In this document: positions 46,444-49,589 of the stretch, in pieces | Numbering within the stretch: position 1 is the first letter of the stretch | Layout of the letters: the number at the start of each line of letters is the position of its first letter | DNA from: an uncultured Gammaproteobacteria bacterium | GTDB lineage: Bacteria; Pseudomonadota; Gammaproteobacteria; JAADHQ01 | Direction: 5' to 3' | NCBI GenBank assembly: GCA_947258655.1 | Contig: CAMYJD010000027.1 | Span: 1-49,589 of the forward strand | Length of the DNA: 49,589 nt | Made by a program: the position numbers and the translations under genes | Notes under the pieces: model-generated | Databases searched by the model: none | The model's input: the letters and a program-made list of their open reading frames with translations, nothing else | Told to the model about the DNA's origin: nothing

Positions 46444-47535
46444 ATGACAGACGATAATAACAATACAAACGCTAAAACCATCCTGTGGTGGGGACGCTTC
46501 GACAAGGACTACTCGCGAAATCGCATCATACGCCAGCAGATGCGGCAACTCGGTTGTCGCATCATGGATTTTCATCCACGTATCAGTATGCTCGGAGACA
46601 TCGAGGCAAGACTCAGGGGCATGGCCAGGCCTGATTTCGTATGGGTACCGTGTTTCAGGCAACGCGATATAAATGCCGCGAGCCGCTGGTCCCGCTCCAG
46701 GGGTGTGCCGCTAGTCTTCGATCCATTGATTAGCGCCTGGGATAAACAGGTCTTTGAACGACATAAATTCACAGCCGAGAGCAAGGCCGCTGCAAGGCTC
46801 TTGCAACAGGAAAAAAAACAGTTTCACAAGGCCGATATACTGATCGCCGATACCCGGGAGCATGCAGGTTTTTTCTGCGACACATTCCATATCGACAGTG
46901 AACGTATTCATGTGGTCCCTGTTGGCGCGGAAGAGTCGCTGTTCACATCCGAACCGATACCGGCATCCAGAACCGGACCAATTGAGGTATTGTTTTACGG
47001 TAGCTTTATCAGCCTGCAGGGACCACAGGTCATCATTGACGCGGCACGCCTGTGTACTGACAGCTCCATTCAATGGCGCCTTTTGGGTAAGGGCCCATTA
47101 TTGGAATCATGTAAAGCAGCGGCACAGGACCTGGATAACTGTTCTTTTGAGGACTGGATTGATTATCTGGCCCTGCCACAACGCATACACAGTGCGGATA
47201 TACTTTTAGGTATATTCGGCGCGACCGATAAACCAGGCAGGGTCATCCCGAACAAGGTCTACCAGGCGCTGGCCTGCGCACGACCAGTGATCACGCGCTG
47301 TAGCACGGCATATCCTGACCCCATAACGGATGGGGAACAATCCGGTGTCTTTCAGGTGCCGACGGATAATCCGCAGGCATTGGCAGATGCCGTCATCCGG
47401 CTTGCCGACAGCCGCGAACAAATTATTGAAGCGGGATTGAATGCCAGAAATACCTATGACATTTATTTTTCCAATGCTCTGATCAAGGAAAAACTGCAGT
47501 CAGTATTGACGGCAACTAACACCCAGGCAGAATGA
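46444..47535 (+). CDS. Group 1 (GT4-like) glycosyltransferase
   Basis: The 363-residue protein has a GT-B fold with N-terminal ILWWGRFDKDYSRNR, a middle VLFYGSFISLQGPQVIIDA and a C-terminal IPNKVYQALACARPVITR of the donor-binding domain. It acts in glycan assembly at the cytoplasmic side. Located 101 nt after the GT10 gene, same strand. Confidence 0.85.
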   Translation: MTDDNNNTNAKTILWWGRFDKDYSRNRIIRQQMRQLGCRIMDFHPRISMLGDIEARLRGMARPDFVWVPCFRQRDINAASRWSRSRGVPLVFDPLISAWDKQVFERHKFTAESKAAARLLQQEKKQFHKADILIADTREHAGFFCDTFHIDSERIHVVPVGAEESLFTSEPIPASRTGPIEVLFYGSFISLQGPQVIIDAARLCTDSSIQWRLLGKGPLLESCKAAAQDLDNCSFEDWIDYLALPQRIHSADILLGIFGATDKPGRVIPNKVYQALACARPVITRCSTAYPDPITDGEQSGVFQVPTDNPQALADAVIRLADSREQIIEAGLNARNTYDIYFSNALIKEKLQSVLTATNTQAE

Positions 47536-47558
47536 AAAAGCAAATTATTTTCTTTTCA

Positions 47559-47588
47559 CCTCGCGACTCGCGACAAGCCACTCGCTAC
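47559..47588 (-). repeat. Single heptamer arm
   Basis: Read on the minus strand it holds four 7-nt units (GTAGCGA, GTGGCTT, GTCGCGA, GTCGCGA) and GG, the same plan as the soe and moa copies. No facing partner arm was found next to it. Confidence 0.75.
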
Positions 47589-47592
47589 TTTT

Positions 47593-48302
47593 CTACACCC
47601 GAACAATCCCGATACCAAAGCTGCATTGTTCCGGATCATCGATAAACTCTTCCGAGTGCACACCCTCTTATTTCAGGCGCTACCAGAAGCAATAGACCTG
47701 ATTGATGTCGAGCGGCTGGTTTTGGACAATATTATGAAAGGCGATAATACCTCCCGGTCGTAACAGGTGGTGGTAGTCACGATGTCGGCCTCGACACCTT
47801 GCTCGGTATGATCGCCATCGATGAACAACAGATCGACCTGCACACCATGTAATTCCTGCTTCACCTGCTGGCGGAAATCCGGGTCATGCGAATTGCCCGA
47901 GAGCAATACCACCTCATAGTCTGAATTTTTTGGCGGCAATGCGCGTAACAGTTCACTCTGAATACTCATGTCCTGCATGTCACAGGAGAGCACTTTTTCG
48001 CTCGCCAGGATGGACCAGATCAATAGCGTGCCGCCGCGTGCAGTACCGATTTATAGAATCGTCTTTGGCTGCAGTGCCTCAACGGCACGCACCAGCGCTG
48101 TAATCACCGAACGAATCTGCTAGGTCTTGATACGGAAATAGCCGTCACCGCCAAAGTTCATGGCCCAATCGATACGTTCATCCAGCGTACACGGAGCTGC
48201 ATGGTATTCGGCCAGACGCCTGAAGGCCGCACATCGGTTGAAAGGCAGCCTCAGGTTACGAATGAGCGATTGATGCGTGTAGTTTTTCCACTTCCTGGCC
48301 AA
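47593..48302 (-). pseudogene. Dead SAM methyltransferase gene (CmcI/rhamnosyl methyltransferase type)
   Basis: A methyltransferase can be read from about TTG 48302 (ARKWKNYTHQSLIRN) through GYFRIKT, the SAM site IGTARGGTLLIW and LLFIDGDHTEQGVEAD, to FHNIVQNQPLDIN and GFGIG-like SFGIGIVRV, ending at TAG 47595. Damage seen: in-frame TAG at 48122, TAA at 48053 (replacing the acidic residue before IGT), a frameshift near 47780, TAG at 47682 and TAA at 47670. It cannot make a full protein. Its head lies next to the IS110 element. Confidence 0.8.
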
Positions 48303-48450
48303 GATAATTCCTCGGACTAGCTGGCTACATGCCGAATCGGCAATGAATATACATGATACCATCTGTCGTTTCAGACCCTGTTCCGAACACAGCACAAGGA
48401 TACAGGATTTTTGAGATTGCTTCGCTGCACCGCTCTCGGCCATCCATGGC

Positions 48451-49395
48451 CTACGCGGCATAAGACCGTCCTGGCCAAAGCTCGCAATGAGCGTACGCTT
48501 GCCTCAGTAACTTATGAGCAATAGCGATACTGATCACTTTCGGCGGTTTACCCATCGCATTCATGCGCAGATAAAGTTCTCGACAGGCTGGATTGCAATT
48601 CCTGGCTGTCCAGCTACACATATAGAGCAACTGCCTCATTCTACCTTGCCCCATCTTGGCAATGCCACCCTTACCCTTGACAGACGTGCCTGAGCGGAAG
48701 GTCGTAGGACTCACGCCGATATAGGCGCACAGCGCCTTCACATCCTCGAAACGACAAAACCCATCGGTCACGATAATCAGCTCAATCGCCGTCTTCGAAC
48801 CTATCGAAGGGATCGTCTGTAAGCGCGCATACACATCAGCAAAAGACTTTTTTACCAACACCTCCAGATGATATTCACAATCCTTGATCTGCTTGTCCAG
48901 GTGACGTAGTTGTTGCTTCATTTGCTTTTTGACATAGGTACTGGACGTCGCCTGATGGGCATGGGCTTCCTGTCGGTTTTGCAGGCGTGTACGTTCTCTG
49001 ATCAGATCATCCAGCCAACCATGGGCTTGCTGTAGCTCTATTACTTCATCACGGGCGGGCGACCAGGGCGTCAATGCATGCTGATCCCCGTAAGCTTGTA
49101 TGAGCGCTGCATCCGCCTTGTCACTCTTGACCCGGCTCAGTTGCATCTGCGCAAAACGCTTGATAACCAGAGGGTTGACGACGCTGACATGCCGCCCTGA
49201 CTGATAGAGCATCAAGGCCAGGCGCGTATGATAAACCCCCGTGGACTCCATGACATAATGGGCCGTAGATGGCGTGTCTTTTAACAACGCACTAACCCCT
49301 TCTTCATTGTAGTCATAGATCTGATGATGGCTTTGCTCTTTGCTCTTCCAGGCCGCATCAAATGTTTGTTTACTGACATCTATTCCTATTATCAT
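48451..49395 (-). CDS. IS110-family transposase (DEDD recombinase)
   Basis: The start is ATG 49395 (MIIGIDVSKQTFDAAW), with an AGGAGG ribosome site upstream; a longer frame to 49473 is less likely. The 314-residue protein has the N-terminal RuvC-like DEDD residues D6, E50, D92 and D95 (IGIDVS, VMESTG, KSDKADA). The C-terminal Transposase_20 domain includes IPSIGSKTAIELI and the serine-containing SGTSVKGKGGIAKMG. No frameshift or internal stop, so it may be active. Confidence 0.95.
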   Translation of the reverse strand: MIIGIDVSKQTFDAAWKSKEQSHHQIYDYNEEGVSALLKDTPSTAHYVMESTGVYHTRLALMLYQSGRHVSVVNPLVIKRFAQMQLSRVKSDKADAALIQAYGDQHALTPWSPARDEVIELQQAHGWLDDLIRERTRLQNRQEAHAHQATSSTYVKKQMKQQLRHLDKQIKDCEYHLEVLVKKSFADVYARLQTIPSIGSKTAIELIIVTDGFCRFEDVKALCAYIGVSPTTFRSGTSVKGKGGIAKMGQGRMRQLLYMCSWTARNCNPACRELYLRMNAMGKPPKVISIAIAHKLLRQAYAHCELWPGRSYAA

Positions 49396-49570
49396 GTGGG
49401 TAAGCCTCCTGGTGTCATCGGTGTTGAGGTGCCTTACACTTTCATCAATCCTGAATACGGGGTCAGGCCCCAATGAACTGTCCGAAATCGGTAAGGACGG
49501 AGAAAGGCGACCCGCATTGCGAACAGTTTCTGTGAACTCATGACAGCGGCGGCCTCTGTCCTTTCTCCTG
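49396..49570 (-). ncRNA. Candidate IS110 bridge RNA region
   Basis: The non-coding end before the transposase is rich in hairpins on the minus strand. GGAGAAAGG (49568-49560) can pair over a distance with CCTTTCTCC (49507-49499), enclosing GACAG...CTGTC and ACAG..CTGT stems. Then come CCGATTTCGG and GGGGCCTGACCCC hairpins. Bridge RNAs of IS110 elements lie in this position. The exact ends and the guide loops are not determined here. Confidence 0.4.
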
Positions 49571-49589
49571 GCTCAGGGTAAATATCCTA

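Larger units (their letters stand above)
48420..49575 (-). mobile_element. IS110-family insertion sequence (approximate limits)
   Basis: A complete IS110-type transposase flanked by a short 3' non-coding end and a ~180-nt structured 5' non-coding end. The lower limit is set by the sequence shared with the relic at 42.6 kb. The upper limit is uncertain and may lie outside the window. IS110 elements usually lack terminal inverted repeats, and none is seen. Confidence 0.75.

Noticed and set aside
49396-49473. Longer IS110 transposase start
   Set aside because: The extra 26 residues run through the structured non-coding end; the AGGAGG site points to ATG 49395.

Overview
The window looks like a chromosomal piece of a sulfur-oxidising, probably autotrophic gammaproteobacterium. 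The grounds are a cytoplasmic sulfite-oxidising complex (soeABC), a dissimilatory-type ATP sulfurylase (sat), a pyrophosphate-based sugar/energy cluster (PPi-phosphofructokinase, K+-independent proton-pumping pyrophosphatase, soluble pyrophosphatase), molybdopterin genes (moaC, moaDE) and a Gram-negative lipid A/core locus (two LpxL-type acyltransferases, waaA, msbA, a GT9 glycosyltransferase). No rRNA, tRNA or CRISPR was seen. The genus cannot be fixed from the sequence alone.

Layout. 1-2.1 kb: 5' part of a secreted multihaem cytochrome c (minus, cut by the window edge) behind a perfect FNR-type box, then a decayed gene and AT-rich spacer. 2.1-7.1 kb: soeA-soeB-soeC, with strange palindromes made of 7-nt units between the genes. 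7.5-10.6 kb: a tightly coupled pair of sensor kinases, both beginning with a receiver domain. 11.3-12.5 kb: sat. 12.6-13.5 kb: CheV. 13.9-20.1 kb: adk (with a lysine-rich repeat tail that changes frame), a broken small gene, pfp, a small ORF, hppA and ppa. 20.2-30.4 kb: housekeeping and cofactor genes (phosphoesterase, YjbQ, acetolactate-synthase-like enzyme, thioredoxin, moaC/moaD/moaE, a methyltransferase, a PDC-sensor protein, thiC behind a TPP riboswitch). 30.6-33.5 kb: pcm-like methyltransferase, rhodanese, TolC, hemerythrin. 33.6-35.0 kb: a conserved protein of unknown function. 35.1-41.7 kb: lipid A and core genes. 41.7-47.5 kb: DUF6165, FkbM methyltransferase and several glycosyltransferases. 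47.6-49.6 kb: a dead methyltransferase gene and an IS110-family element.

How it fits together. SoeABC would pass electrons from sulfite to quinone, and needs the molybdopterin made with MoaC, MoaD and MoaE. Sat, working on APS, consumes pyrophosphate. The pfp/hppA/ppa genes make, use or destroy the same pyrophosphate pool, and adenylate kinase recycles the AMP. This is inference from gene content.

The most unusual thing in the window is not a gene. It is a family of palindromic elements whose arms are built from (usually four) degenerate 7-nt units closed by GG. Three paired copies of one sequence type lie after soeA, soeB and moaE, a lone arm lies at 47.6 kb, and a second sequence type with the same architecture lies at 20.7 kb. 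Other points are the frame-switching repeat tail of Adk, a 440-bp terminal-inverted-repeat element that supplies the C-terminus of the GT9 protein, a structured IS110 non-coding end that could be a bridge RNA, a relic of an IS110 3' end, and five decayed genes.
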